From NCBI GenBank assembly GCA_902702965.1, contig CACRXP010000038.1, forward strand, positions 1,799,781-1,863,780: DNA of 64,000 nt, written 5' to 3'. Numbering within the stretch: the stretch's first letter is position 1; each line of letters starts with the position of its first letter. A program made the position numbers and the translations under genes. The notes under the pieces are model-generated. The model had not been told where the DNA came from, did no database searches, and saw only the letters and a list, made by a program, of their open reading frames with translations. The DNA comes from Spirometra erinaceieuropaei (lineage: Eukaryota; Platyhelminthes; Cestoda; Diphyllobothriidea; Diphyllobothriidae). Shown one piece after another: positions 12,100 through 23,704 of this stretch.

Positions 12100-13171
12100 T
12101 ATTAGCCAGCCATGTATATCACTGTTGTTTCAGTCTCAGTTTATTAAGGGAAATATAGACGAGCGCTTTTAAACTCCCTATTGGTTACAAGTCGTCGGAG
12201 GAAAACATTGATAAGTGGGAAGATGAAAAAGGGATTTTGTACATACTCGCGGACAGCTGACAGTTAGTCGAAAAAGAGTAATCATTAACGGTTACTTACT
12301 AATTACAAGTAGTATAAACGGGTATAAGTTGTGCCGGTTATGTGAGTGGATGTGAGGATGGTAATTGGGAAGCTTGATGCGCGTCAAGTCTACACTTGAA
12401 GGAATTCACACAGGAGGAGATGACAAAATCGGTAGGCAGGGAATTCCACGCTGCAACCACTCTGTTACTGAAAAATAACTTTCGTTCATTGATCCTTGAT
12501 TTCCCTGCGCGCAGTTTTAGGGGATGACCGCGCAAAGTGGGCGTGTGATCTTGGGTGAAATAGTCAGTTGGATCTAAACAACAGTCTACGCCGTTGATAA
12601 TGCGAAATCTTAGTATTAGGTCACCACGTAATTGCTTGTAGTAAAGATGAAACAGGTTGAGAGTTGACAGTCTGGTTTCATGGGGCAGTGCTCCCAGACC
12701 TTGTGTCATTTTGGTCGCCCGTCTCTTGACTTTCTCCAAGACGGTATAATCCTTGGCAGTCCAAGGTCTCCACGCCTGAATGGTGCATTCTAGATGAGGT
12801 CGCACGAAGGTGCCAAATATTTTGGAAAAGCAGTCAGGGTCAAATCCCATAAATGCTCGCCTCATGAGTTTCAATGTGGCCGTAGCCGATTTAGCCGCCT
12901 TCGCGCAGTGCAGTGTTGGTTTGAGTGAAGATGTAATCCATACACCCAGGTCCTTCTGACTGTTAACCTGTTGCAGTGGTGTGCCGTGTAGAAAGTAAGT
13001 CCTGGGGCTGGAGGTTCTGAAGCTGCCTAGTTGAAGAAAGTTGCACTTGCTTATATTGAAGGGCATAGGCCAGCGCTTCGACCAGTCTTCGAGCCTGTTC
13101 AAGTTTGCTTGCGGGTGGTCTGCGTCTGCCGCATTGTGAATTACTTTCCACAATTTAATGTCGTCGGCTCA
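12100..13171 (-). pseudogene. 5'-truncated LINE reverse transcriptase (CR1/Jockey-like) with 3' UTR
   Basis: On the minus strand an open frame runs from about 13171 to a stop at 12338. It starts exactly at the RT active site, A-D-D-I-K-L-W, and continues through D-L-G-V-W-I, H-L-E-C-T-I-Q-A-W, R-R-A-T-K-M and the late A-A-W-N-S-L-P motif, the RT palm-thumb and C-terminus. The codon before A-D-D is a stop. The sequence there changes to the end of a TA-flanked inverted-repeat element (13176-13215), so the RT is cut at its catalytic motif. The 3' UTR (12337 to about 12130) ends in a CTGA-rich stretch, like the LINE ends at 14.3 and 45.2 kb. Apart from the truncation the frame is open, suggesting a fairly young insertion. 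It lies antisense in the UBL7 intron. Confidence 0.85.
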
Positions 13172-13175
13172 CAAT

Positions 13176-13215
13176 TTAGTGTCGGTTAACATTTCATGAG
13201 TTAGCGCATCCACTG
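13176..13215 (-). mobile_element. Terminal fragment of the ~990-bp TA-flanked inverted-repeat element
   Basis: The 40 bases include TTAACATTTCATGAGTTAG and end CACTG followed by TA. They match the right terminus of the full elements at 49737-50729 and 55070-56055. It abuts the truncated LINE RT at 13171. Confidence 0.65.
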
Positions 13216-13743
13216 TAAAGTCTACATGGTCCAGGCATTAGTGATTTGAGTGCTCTTCATCTACTGTCCGTCGCAATTAGTGAAGACGATAACTTCTGAT
13301 CGAAAAAACAAAATGCATGACATTTCGCCTCTCCATTTTCCAATTGTAAAATCTCTAGAACTTCCATATTTAATGCCACATGCTAATGCCTTTTTCGCCA
13401 AAGTTTTTAGGAATTATGTCTTTGTTTTTACTCATGGGAAATTGTCCCCCTTTCAACTTCGCTTAAGGAGTGCAGGAACCACAACGTGACGTGCACCTTA
13501 GATATTTGAAGCTGTGAAATCGGACTAATTGGCCGAAAAATCTATTCAACATTGTTACTTTTTCAAGTGAATCGTCTTCAAAAGGGACCTTCCACTCGAA
13601 TTCCTTAATGCAACTGCATTCATCAACAGCATGCACCTAGGATGTCTTTACCTGGAAAAAGCGTTTCGAACCGCTACGCAGTTCCGCGTTGGTGTAGCTA
13701 ACCTTAAAGGTCAGGTTATTACTAGCTTTATGATAGGATAATC

Positions 13744-13857
13744 AAGATAATGCTCATATTAGCATTATCTTAATTACATTTGGATTGTAGCAAGCAGAAT
13801 ATCCTGCTTGCTATAAACCGAGCGTGGCTTTTCGTCACAAGGGCAAGCCACGCGGTT
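13744..13857. repeat. Cluster of three consecutive hairpins
   Basis: Three near-perfect stem-loops follow one another. The first is AAGATAATGC (13744) with GCATTATCTT (ends 13771). The second is TAGCAAGCAG (13788) with CTGCTTGCTA (ends 13813). The third is GCGTGGCTT (13822) with AAGCCACGC (ends 13853), extended by AACC/GGTT. Loops are about 6-14 bases. No tRNA or known ncRNA signature was recognised. They could be the structured end of a mobile element or a small structured RNA. Confidence 0.85.
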
Positions 13858-14339
13858 GGCAATCTTATATTTTATTGAATTAATTATACTACTATCAAAG
13901 TTCTAGTAGTGATGTTTAATTGTTTTACGTATCCACCTATTCTCTCTAGTTTGCGGCATCCTAGAGTTATGGTTTTCATTCCTTCTAGTCTTATCGACGC
14001 ATATTTAAATCGCCTTGCACAACTTTTGTCCTTGGTCGTCAAGCATCTGTCTCTTCCATTTGATTTCTTTAATTGGCGATTTAGATAGACAGCAAGTTAC
14101 GACCCGTATTGTGAGCGGTTTTACCTGGAGCTGCAGGCTAAGTTCAGTTCTCCGAGACTGAACCACCAGAGGATAAGCATCTCAAGAGAATTTTCTGTTG
14201 ATGACCTGAAAGATTAGCGCCATGCAGCTGTGCCGTATTCCAGTTCCATATGGAACAGCCCTTTTCTTATTCTTTCACATGACAGTCACGATTTGTGCGA
14301 ATCTGCTGGAAGTCTACGTGCGTCCCCTCCCCCAGCCTT

Positions 14340-14660
14340 AATACTTAAGTCAGTTTATTAAAGGAATGAGGCTTTCGTCCTTGAATAGCTATTCATATCG
14401 ATAAACAGAAATAGAATCAATAATTACATCAGCAAATGCGGAAATTCAAAAGTTAGCGGTAAGTGTGAGCCAGGCGCAAACTGCCGCCGCTAAAACAATC
14501 GTGATTATATGTGCAGTAGTTTCTCAACAAATGAGCATCTAGTCTACACTTAAAGGATTCGACAGTTTCAGAAAGAACCACCGCATCAGGGTGGTACTGT
14601 TTTGACTGTTCTTCAACGGCAGTCTTTCAGGGTACCTGTCTCTCATAAAGGTGGCTTAAA
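14340..14660 (-). mobile_element. LINE 3'-end fragment
   Basis: The left boundary (CAGTTTATTAAAGGAATGAG, near 14350) matches the 3' termini of the LINE copies at 12130 and 45210. The segment near 14545-14575 (GTCTACACTTAAAGGATTC) matches the end of the RT coding region of the 12.3-kb copy. No useful reading frame remains. Upstream minus-strand sequence to about 14270 may belong to it but is too decayed to call. Confidence 0.55.
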
Positions 14661-14790
14661 TAAAGTTTTCACAAGGGCTGAGACCCCCGCCAGCTTGAAA
14701 CCCAGGTGGGCATATCCGCGTTTCGTGTGGCTTGACCCTTAACGTTTCCGAACGTGTCTGTCCTCACGTCTGCAATGCGAAGCAAAACCG

Positions 14791-14864
14791 TGCCCCGGGA
14801 GAGGCTCGAACTCTCGACCTCCGCATTATAAGTACGGCGCTCTATCCGACTAAGCTACCGGGGC
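14791..14864 (-). tRNA. tRNA-Ile (anticodon UAU)
   Basis: The minus strand folds as a complete cloverleaf. The acceptor stem is 7 bp (GCCCCGG/CCGGGGC) with discriminator A. Then come TA at positions 8-9, a 4-bp D stem (GCTT/GAGC), and a 5-bp anticodon stem (CCGTA/TGCGG) around the loop CTTATAA, giving anticodon TAT. The variable loop is 5 bases (AGGTC) and the T stem is a perfect 5 bp (GAGAG/CTCTC) with TTCGAGC. It decodes the isoleucine codon AUA. There is no intron, although many animal tRNA-Ile(UAU) genes have one. It lies in the long UBL7 intron on the opposite strand. No clear T-run terminator was seen in the sequence just downstream. Confidence 0.85.
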
Positions 14865-14869
14865 ACGGC

Positions 14870-16760
14870 AACGCTGCTCTAACAAATAGCACTTGAAATA
14901 CAGAAAAGCCGTAATGCACGTATCGGCGCTTAAGGTTGAACTGTGAGTCATGCAACATCTTTATACTACTGCCTGCTGGCCGCTCGTAAATGTTATGTGA
15001 TTATGCCGCTGAAGTTAGCAGATTTCAAACCGAGCCTGAAGAAGTGTGTCCCAAGGAGATTATTCCAAGTCAGCAGACTAGTTACTAAGGTGATTAAATA
15101 GCTGAAATTTCAAAACTGGGGTATCTACCAGAGAGTTCATGGGAAGCGCTGGGGTACCCATTGATGAACCGATGTCTCGTAGCCTTGTCATCCAGCGACA
15201 GGAAATTAATAAAACACGTATCTGGGCGTTTAACTAGTACCTGTGCTATCAGTGGGATAAATCATGCAATTGTGCTTATTATTACGAGGTTTCAAAAACC
15301 ATTAAGTGTCCATTTCAGTCGCACCGTATCTGTCCGTTTATTCATGTCTCATGTGAAGTGTACAACGTAGTCCATATACATTGCACAGTTTTGTAACACT
15401 TTCTTAGCAGTATACAGGAATGTGTGATTTTACTTACTTGGAAAGTATGCGGCTTGTAATTTGGACTCCAAAGAGTTCTAAGACATTCTGGACTAGGAAG
15501 AGCTCGTCGTGGATCGGTTTCTTCTTACGCAAGAACCCTTTGTGAAAAAATCTCACATGTTCGGCCGGCCGTTAATTGGCCGTACGCTGATTCCACTCGT
15601 GCATTTCGCATCTGGCTTGATCTGCTGTGTCGTGCGCGGTCGCACTTTCTTCCCTCCCTAGGTCGTGAAACCATGATTTCATTCTGTTTATGTTTGCCCT
15701 AGCAACAGGGTCTCCAGAACTTCTGCTGCCCGCTATTTGACATTTAGGAACCGTTGCTCGATGACTGAGCTGGGATGTTCGTCCTCGGGTGAGATCACAG
15801 ACGCAGATTTGCCCAGCTTACTTCTGTGCCACTATGTGCCTCTTCGCGTTGAAGAAGCGACCGTGCTTTCGCCACAGTGATTGGTTGTTTAGACAATTCG
15901 GTGTTCATCGCGTATTGGTACTTCTGAACTCGATGGTTTGCGACTTCTCCTTTGCGTAGCGGTGCAGTAGGGTGTCCAGAAAGCGCGTCTGGCCGTCAGT
16001 CTCCGACTCCCTCGTAACTTGGATCCCGGGGTCAGCCAAGTTCAAGAGTCGGTATATTTGACAGTCATTAAGCTGTCATCCACACATCAAGCCGAGAACC
16101 TCAACGGATAATTTGCAAGGGCCGCGTTGTATGTGCAATCAGCTGTTATCTCATAGGTGTACACTTGACTTCTTTGAAGTTGAAGCAGGTTCTTCGGGGT
16201 GTCCTATGAGCTGGGAAAGATATCGGACTTTCAAGAAGTTCTCGTCTTCATCGTAATTTCTGGTTGAATCCCCTCACCGTCTCCACTGTTAGCCGAGTGG
16301 ACTAGGACGCCGTGACTTCATCAAGAGGTTAGTTCGACTCCTTTTTTGCGCGTTCAGGCCACAAAACCTCCTCTCATCTTCCCAAAATCGGTGTTGCTGG
16401 TGGCCATCGGCTGTCATTAATGTCTTAAATAAACGAGGCGGCGGGGTTTATGGGATGACCTAGCACATTGTCATTCTTGCTACTACATCTTTCGTTTTCA
16501 GCGGCGCAACAGTGATAATTTCTATATACAAGACTGTTCAGTTGTGTTTCCTCTAATGCTGTATTAGGGATTCTCCTCCTCCAAGTTACAAGTCTCACAA
16601 GTATATGTTGCTGTTCTGTCCAGGAGGGAGATATCGGGGCAAAATTTACTTAAACTGCTCATCCCTTATTTCATGGGGACAGAGGCGCACCCCGACAAGA
16701 AACTCGCCGTGAGGGTCGTACTCCAACAACCCGCTAATGTGCATTTGAGATAGGATAGAT
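14870..16760 (+). other. UBL7 intron sequence; possible decayed repeat fragments only
   Basis: I see no coding exon. 15290-15480 weakly resembles the interior of the TA-flanked inverted-repeat element near 55490-55630. A tRNA-like fragment lies at 16290-16345 (D-arm-like TAGCCGAGTGGACTAGG and a T-arm-like GTTCGACTCC), too degraded to be a gene. Confidence 0.4.
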
Positions 16761-16767
16761 AGAACCG

Positions 16768-16945
16768 ACAGGGCAACGGGCTCGTGGCCCAGTAGTTAGA
16801 GGCGTGGACTTCTAACTAATAGGTCGCGAGTTCAAGCCTCGAGTGTTCCGCACTTAGGGGTTGGGTATGACTGGCTGACGACGGCTAATAAGCCAGAAAT
16901 GGCCATTCCAGTCTCCCATGTCTTTGTCGGTAATGCCATTCTGCA
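16768..16945 (+). mobile_element. tRNA-derived SINE (family 1)
   Basis: The head resembles a tRNA-Arg(UCU): TGGCCCAGTAGTTAGAGG (A-box), an anticodon-loop-like CTTCTAA, then GCGAGTTCAAGCCTCGAG (B-box). The body follows, with GGCTGACGACGGCTAATAAG and a TCTTTGTCGGTAATG 3' end. The same head and body recur at 41.6, 48.6, 57.6 and 60.2 kb, establishing a family. It lies in the UBL7 intron. Confidence 0.8.
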
Positions 16946-17279
16946 CAGATAGAACTGTTTGGAATATAACTCACTTCTGACTAAATTTGTTTGCTCGGCC
17001 ATCTGCACGTCAGAGTGCTTTCAATGCTGACACATTCGTCGTCTGTGCCTAAATTCTCAATTGCAGTAGACTCCATAGTGTCACATAAATCACCCGCCTT
17101 TGACTTGAGCTGACAAAAAGGGGACAGTGAAGGGGACCGACAACTAGACCATCGCGAGAGCGACGACGTCCGCTTTGTGCTCTACGGAGTATGCGCAGCA
17201 CAGATGTCTTGCGCGTGATCTAGTTTGTAATACTAGCAGCATCTAGCGCACTCTCCTCGCCCTCACTCACCTGGTTCAG

Positions 17280-17960
17280 ACGACAAAACAGTGTGAAGAA
17301 GATCAAGGAGGGGTGGGGGGGTGGTTGGCGAGGGCGCGCTGACCTGCAGATTTAAATGGTCCGTCCGCCCGTGAAACACACGCGCTTGTCCCTTCTACGG
17401 ACTCACCAGACTACATTAAGGGCGACTGGGATCCCGCATGATTGAAAAAAAACACCACGAAGAGAGTACCTTTTACGACCTGACTCTCAGTCCTGAGAAG
17501 GATCGAATTATCCCTTCAGTTGGCAACCTCTCAAGTCATGACTGCTAGCGCGTCGTGGTAAATTTGAAGACGTCAGATTATCGTGAGAAATCCGTAGATT
17601 GCCGTGTGGATGGATTCCCCCAGTGTCAGTTTCATTTTCTACTCCCTCTTTCATACACCAATCGACTGTCCGCACCTGTCAGTCCTCTGGTGCGGGAATC
17701 GAGTATGTCCGCTGGTAGCGCACGCTGCGCGAAGTTTACACCATTTTAATTCTGCCGCAGGGGTTCGAAACCCGCTTTCGGAGGTTTATTTAGTGCCTTT
17801 GCACTAACCGGTCGGGTATGCGATTTTCTAACGGAAAAAAACAACGTAGGAAATGGGACCTGTACGTTACAAAACTACCAGACAGAGTACTTTCCCGTCT
17901 GCCTAATCCCCCCGTCAGTCGTAGCGCACGAGAGACTTTGTACTATCGCAGTGTTCATTA
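17280..17960 (+). repeat. Dispersed GC-rich repeat (family B)
   Basis: The segment includes a block of the type AAGGGCGACT-GGATC, then CCTGA(C/T)TCTC-(A/G)GTCCTGAG and a GACCGAATTA-CCC(C/G)TCAGTTGG-like block (17415-17525). These recur at 24.7, 30.2, 57.3, 58.6 and partly 21.3/21.8 kb. No protein is encoded. Boundaries are approximate. Confidence 0.5.
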
Positions 17961-18594
17961 ATAACTTAGTGGAATGAGTTTGCCGTCTTTCGTCGTTGGG
18001 CCGTTATGGCTCAAAGCCTATGGAATCGTCTAGGATGCCATCTGCCGTAGAGCCTCGTCTGGCGAGGCGAAAATGCGGACGCACCAATTCTGTCCTGTTC
18101 ACTAATTGTCGGTGGTGTGTTGTCCTCGCTGGGGGCATTGTCGTTAATAATTTAGTAGAATGCCCTGCTCGGTCTGTTCCCCGGCGCGGCACCTCCCTCT
18201 GTCTTAGATGTAGTGAGCGCTCGCATTTCTCATTGCCTGGAATTTCCAGGCCTGGTACAACAGACCAAGTGATCCCACTTTGTTGTCGTTTTGAGGAACG
18301 GCTCAAGAAGGCATCTTACATTCGGTAGTTTTCCAATCACACAGCAGCCTTATAATTAGCGGAAGGGTTTCGCAGTTTTAGCAGTTTGTTTGGGACCTTT
18401 GCATTTTGCCGCATTGTCCCTGTTTCCGCTTCTAGCTATCCCTCTCCACGGCATATCAGTGTATTCCCCACTGTAATGTATCTGACACGCTCGAATCTAT
18501 CAATATGGCCTTTTTGGCGCTCGCACCTGGGTTGGACCCGAGTTGCCCCTATGAACCGCACCGTGTGTGGCACGCGTAGATGGTTGTTTAGGTG

Positions 18595-18775
18595 TGTCTG
18601 CCATTGCGTTCGCTCCCCCGCCTCCGGGCGTCTTGGCAAGCTGAATGAGGACTGAGAGTGCGGTAGATGCTGCTGTAAACTAATTAACGCGCAAGTCTCC
18701 GGTGCCGTACCCGTGGGCACACGGGGGGGAGGGGGACATCCTCGCTCGTGACGGCCGAACTGTAGGCTATCCGCC
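18595..18775 (-). repeat. Dispersed GC-rich repeat (family A), diverged copy
   Basis: The order of blocks (CCCCCGCCTCCGG, GAGAGTGCGGTAGATGCTG, TAAACTAATTAACGCGCAAG) matches the other minus-strand family A copies, for example at 54.7 kb, with more divergence. Confidence 0.55.
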
Positions 18776-20411
18776 TACTCCTTCTTGCATGACATGTGTC
18801 TGCTCTGCAGGAAATTACGCCATAAGAGAACCTTCTGGTGGTCCTGGAATACTACACCAGGCGTGGACCCCACTGCAGAATCGCAAACCCCCTAAGAGGA
18901 CTTTATTTCGACTGTTATTTGTATGGTGAACAAGTGTTTACGTCGTGCTTTATAGAAAATGTGTTTGCATTCATACAAGCATCAAAATATAACTGATAAA
19001 AGAACTTGGTCAGCAAATTTTTGTGAGGGTATAATCCACTTAAACGAGTGTGAGGACCCTCAGTTGCAAGACAGAATGCTACCCCACATGGGATTTTGCT
19101 TGGGATTTTATTCCCAACCATTCAGCTCTGTAATCTCACTTAAGTAAAAAAACTAATCATGTCATTGGAAGCAATCTAGTACTACCGACAAGGCCCATCG
19201 CGCACTGCCTCAACAGACTTTTCAAGCTGTTCGACTGATCCAGTGGGCGTATTGTTATGTTTTCGGCTTCAATGTCATTTAAAGTGTAAGGGCCCAGTAC
19301 AGGGAGTTGAAAAGACTTAAAGGTGCTTTGGATTGTGTAGCCAGTTGTCTCACCCCTGTCTGGGATGTTTGACTTCCGACGCACTCTACAAGAGATCTTC
19401 ACAATTGTCCGCATTCATTCATTGCTCACGACTGCGCGCGTTCTAGTCAACTTCTGTCAGATTAACTAAATGATATACATCTCCGGTGAAAACTTCGTAG
19501 ACATGTCTTCTGAATTGCCCTCTACTTCCTCCCCTCATGCAGTTTTTTTCCGCGGCTTTAGACCTTTCGGGGAAACGGTGATGATACAATCTTTTTTTGG
19601 AGAGGGGAACTTCAACAATTCTTGGGATTGGCGTTTCACGTGCTGCACTTGTTGCCATTCCCTCCGCAGTCACTCAATTCCGGTCGGGCATATTGAAAAT
19701 CACAGAGAGGTAGGGTTCATCTACGGCAGATGACTCGTCGCACGAAACACCAGGTCAAATGTTAGAATGTGATCCCGGTTAGAAAAGATTACTTGGCTAG
19801 GATTTTAATATCCATCATCATGCACCCTGGTCTCAACTAGGATACCCGCTTTCAAATGCGCGTCTCTCCGGTAACTTACACAAATCACACTGTCACAGGG
19901 GACAGATGGCCAGCGTTGATCCGGAAACACAGTGCTGACTTAGACATGAAGTAGGTTATGTTATGGGGTCACTTGCGCAGCGCCTTCCTCACACTCCACT
20001 CACCCCGTGTGTTAATAGACAGATGGGCACACTGGCTGACGTAGCTGAAGGCACACGTGGTGGTCATCACTTCCACATAAACTACTTGCCATAAAAACCG
20101 CATCTAAAAGGATCCATTCCAACTTGACTGTCCGTCTGGCAGGAGACCCAGTCGGTAGACCCCCACGTTGCCCTAGCACATTATTATGGTTTAAAAGCTC
20201 CGAACCTAGTCAGAATCGATCTCACCCCCCCCCCCTCCCCGACATACCAGTAGCAAGTCCAAGTGTAGTCGATGAAATGAGTTTTGCATTACAGGCGTAG
20301 CGTAGGGCTTCTGTGTAACGCATGTTACGCGATCTGGTCGGTAAGGGACCACGGTGAATGGTTTTTTGCACTTCGGCTGTCCTTAGTTCTCACCGCCTTC
20401 TTGCATTTCAG

Positions 20412-20693
20412 TTCGGCCTGTTTGAGGAGTCTGCCGAGTCAGATGGTGATGGGGATGATGTCGAAGATGGTGAGGGAGGCGGCGAGACTGAAACGCCGGA
20501 CGCGGCTGTCAGCGCCTCAGATGCTGCCCATCTGGCCAATCTACTTGCGGCGCGGCCCTACACTGGACCTGCAACTACCAGCCGTCCTGGACCCGTGCGT
20601 ATCGATCCGCAGGCCCTTCATGCCGCTCTACAGCAGGCGGCTGTTGCACAGCAGCCGACACACGCGCCGCGTCCGCTGACAACTTCAATCGGG
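20412..20693 (+). CDS. UBL7: UBL7-like gene, penultimate exon
   Basis: This 282-base exon (94 codons, phase 0 at both ends) has an acceptor TTGCATTTCAG ending at 20411 and a donor GTAGGT at 20694. The peptide opens F-G-L-F-E-E-S-A-E-S-D-G-D-G-D-D, an acidic cluster. This parallels the F-L-F-E-G-L-S-D-D-E-D-D segment of vertebrate UBL7. A low-complexity linker rich in Ala, Thr, Gly and Pro follows, then D-P-Q-A-L-H-A-A-L-Q-Q-A, equivalent to the L-F-S-Q-A-L-Q-H-A-L helix before the UBA domain. The exon joins in phase to 10911 upstream and 23705 downstream. The preceding intron is 9.5 kb and filled with mobile elements. The likely role, by family, is in ubiquitin-dependent signalling; the biochemical function cannot be read from the sequence. 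Confidence 0.85.
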
Positions 20694-20751
20694 GTAGGTC
20701 CCACTTGTTGTTAAAAGTAAACTATTATAAACTAAACAAGCCCCTGACTTG

Positions 20752-21300
20752 CAGAATCTGTAGTGGCTGTAAAACAGTCAAGAAGTGTTACTGACGGCAA
20801 CAGGGGGACTCTGGAATGGCCACTTGTGGTCTACTCGCCGTCGTTAGCCAGTCATAATCTAGCTTTGGACGAACGCCTGAAATCCATATCCAAGTGATTT
20901 GCCAAGTGGTATCCAAGTGATTTGGGTTATATGTCCTGCTGTCTGGCTGGAAAATCTGGACAACCCATCTACACGTCCCACACGCGTGATATGGTCCTCA
21001 CGCCGCATGTACTAGCCTGACTTTCAGAATCTGTAGTGGCTCTAAAACAGGAGGGAAGTGTTACTGACAGAAACAGGGGACTCTGGAATGGCCACTTGTG
21101 GTCTACTTGCCGTCGTTAACCAGTCATTACCTAGCTCTAGACAAAAGCCTGAAATTCATATACAAGTGATTTATGCGCCACGCACTTTGGGTCATATGTC
21201 CTTCTATCTGGCTGGAAAAGCTGTACAACCCATCTACACGTCCCACACGCGTGATATGGTCCTCACGCCGCATGTATTAGCCTACGACCAGGACGACTCG
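20752..21300 (+). repeat. Tandem duplication (~273-bp period) with SINE body fragments
   Basis: 20752-21018 and 21025-21290 are direct repeats, both starting CAGAATCTGTAGTGGC and ending CCGCATGTA(C/T)TAGCCT. Each contains GACTCTGGAATGGCCACTTG, the reverse-oriented body of SINE family 1. The duplication lies in the last UBL7 intron. Confidence 0.85.
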
Positions 21301-21384
21301 GATCCCACATAGGTGAAAATGCCATAATAGCAACATTGAGGAGCTATTGCGGTCTAACTCTCGGTCCTTAGAAGGAAGGAATGG

Positions 21385-21790
21385 TAAGATATAGTTATGT
21401 AGCCGCACCTGATGGGACAATACTGTTGACCTACTTAATTATTTCGAGCTGGAGTGATTACGTTGGCATGGTGTTGCTGTGCGTTGCGGCGTGTGTTCTG
21501 TTGGCGGTCTTGTTTCCCAGTACCTGTGCTCCTTCTTGACTTTCGGCCTGTCGTCTCCTTCTAACTTTAGCGTTGGATGTCACAGGGTTGGGGTTAGGGG
21601 CCAGGGCAACTATTCCTCAACCACTCAAAGTACAACCGCGCATTTCCAATAGCTTTTCATTTACATGCAATTACCTGACCTCGTCGCCTGTGCGTTTCCC
21701 AGCCCGGCCTGTAAAAACCCCTATTACCCCCGGTCCCGTATTACAGGTGGCTGGGGTTTGTTTACCACATCTGACCGAAGGCCTTATCCG
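21385..21790 (+). mobile_element. Short inverted-repeat element (family C), long copy
   Basis: The left end carries TATGTAGCCGCACCTGATGG. The interior includes AATAGCTTTTCATTTACATG and CTGTAAAAACCCCTATTACC, ending TTTACCACATCTGACCG. This matches family C copies at 25190 and (inverted) 35294. It is about 170 bp longer than the others and seems to carry extra sequence at 21435-21585. Confidence 0.6.
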
Positions 21791-22489
21791 GTCAGTTGAC
21801 ACCCCTTCAAGCCACGACTCTTTGGACACCGTATTAGACCCAAATTCGCTAGCCTTATTATAGCAAGGAATGAGCTGATATGCCGGGGAGATAGATTCCC
21901 AGTGTCCATCTCTGTCCTCCCTCTCTCGTGCACCAACTGGCTCTCCGTGCCTCTCTGCCAACTAGTGATGGGATCGGGTGCAGTAACTGGCGCGGATCTA
22001 AGCCTGCACCTAGGCACGCCTCAACACCCCCATGTGCGGCCGTAGTTATAGTCTCGCGCGGATTCTGTGCAGACTGCTTAATAGTGTATTTTTTAGGGTA
22101 ATAGACAATGCCCTTGATGGCCCTATTGAAAACGGTACATACAATATAAATGTTAAATGCACATCTTACTAGCATTTTGTCAGTAACATATTTGTTCGTG
22201 GAAAGCGTTTTTACGGTGAGGGATTGCGAAGGGTGCGGCAGGCGGTCTTTTCAATGTACGTATAAAAATTTAAGTGCAGTTATATACAATCAAATTAACG
22301 CGAGCCGTAACCCAATCTGGACCCCCTGCTGGTCTGCAGTAATCCTGCTCCGTACATCTGTTGCAACACTGCGTCCCTCATGCGCTATTTAGCGCGCGTA
22401 CCAATACCAATCTGGTTCTCAGCCAATCACAGCCATGCCAGCCGGCCAATTAGCTTTAATGCCGACTGAAACGCCCTTGTTCATGGCCC

Positions 22490-22935
22490 TACTGACGACT
22501 CTCTGTGCCCCCCAAACGGGCCATATGGTGGATGCGCTGGACCAACGCGTGGACCATGTCGGAATTTGGCAGGCGTTATCGGAATGCGAACCATAACATA
22601 TGCCAACATTTCGGGGTGCCAGTAGAAGACCCGGTTGCCGGCAGTGGTCGAGCACATTGGGATCCTAGTCATTTGCTCTGTTAACCAAGGGGTGTGGAAT
22701 GGAACGCCAAGGTGCAGGCTCGACCGTGCTATCCACCTGCGTCCCGTCCCGCCTCCGGTCTTCTTGACTTTATCTTGACACCTGGCCCAATTGGGTGAGG
22801 AGAGAGTGCGATAGATTCTGTGCAAGTCTAGCGTCACTATAAACTAATTCACGCACAAGTCATCGTGCCTACTTCACCTTGCTGTGGAGCACACAGTGGA
22901 CATCGTCGGAAACGACGATCGAATTGTCGTGTATG
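22490..22935 (-). repeat. Dispersed GC-rich repeat (family A), long copy
   Basis: On the minus strand the blocks run in family order: GTGGACATCGTC end, TTAGTTTATAGTG, GACTTGCACAGAATC, TCAAGA, CCGGAGGCGGG, GCACCTTGGCGTTCCA, and the far block with ATGTTGGCATATGTTATGG. The same order is seen at 54.4-54.9, 56.4-56.9 and (opposite strand) 60.9-61.4 kb. It is non-coding. Confidence 0.75.
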
Positions 22936-23704
22936 ACGACTCTGCTGTAACGTCCAAGACGTCCACCCCTGGAGCACCGGACGCGTGCCCTTGTCCGGTT
23001 GCCAACTTGTACCAGGTCATTCTGTACAGAATGCAATACCCTCTCAAATTGGCGTTCAACTTCTCCTTTTTCTACTAGGGACCGGGCCTGAAGGTCGCAG
23101 TGACTGACGTCTGCCTCGCGTTTAAGCTGCGGCCACGGACTCTCTGAGTGTCTTTGCCAGCTATTGACGGAACCCGGAACAGTGTCTGACGAGACGTGAG
23201 GCTCACGTCTAGGCTTGCTACACCCCCGCCAGCGTGTATGATGGTAGTTATGGGTTTGCGTGGCGTCCGCGCGAACGGATTATCGCGTGCCATTGACCAA
23301 TCTGACACCGTTTCGGTTCACGGCGTCCACACCGCAGTCCGTCGTAGCGACCGCCCACTCATCCATTACTTGCTGTGCGCAGTCTGCTGGAGTTGAGCTG
23401 TTTCATTCTCATGTTGAACAATTGCCAGTACCCTATAAATTGCAAGCTCGCGCTTGCGATAATGCATGATTTGCAAATTGCTTGTAGTAGTCGTCTTAAA
23501 AAGGCGCCGTTTACTTTGGGATTGCTTTTGTCGAGACCATTAGCCTGCATATTCGGCATTGCATTCCCGTTTTTATCGATGAGTTGCCTCGGGCCCTGTA
23601 TTGTCCTGAAAATGTTTGTATCGATTTTCTGAAGCGAAGGAACGCCCCTTGTAGCCTGACCCGCAGGAAGTACAGTTGCGTTGATGTTTTTTTTTTCATT
23701 TCAG

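Noticed and set aside
16290..16345. A tRNA gene on the + strand
   Set aside because: D-arm-like and T-arm-like segments are present but no acceptor stem pairs; at best an old tRNA-derived fragment.
20284..20679. 131-codon + strand frame overlapping the UBL7 penultimate exon
   Set aside because: It is in a different frame from the exon with splice sites and family similarity; it is a shadow of that coding sequence.
20752..21300. The tandem repeat as a CRISPR-like array
   Set aside because: There are only two long units without short regular repeats or spacers, and the DNA is eukaryotic.
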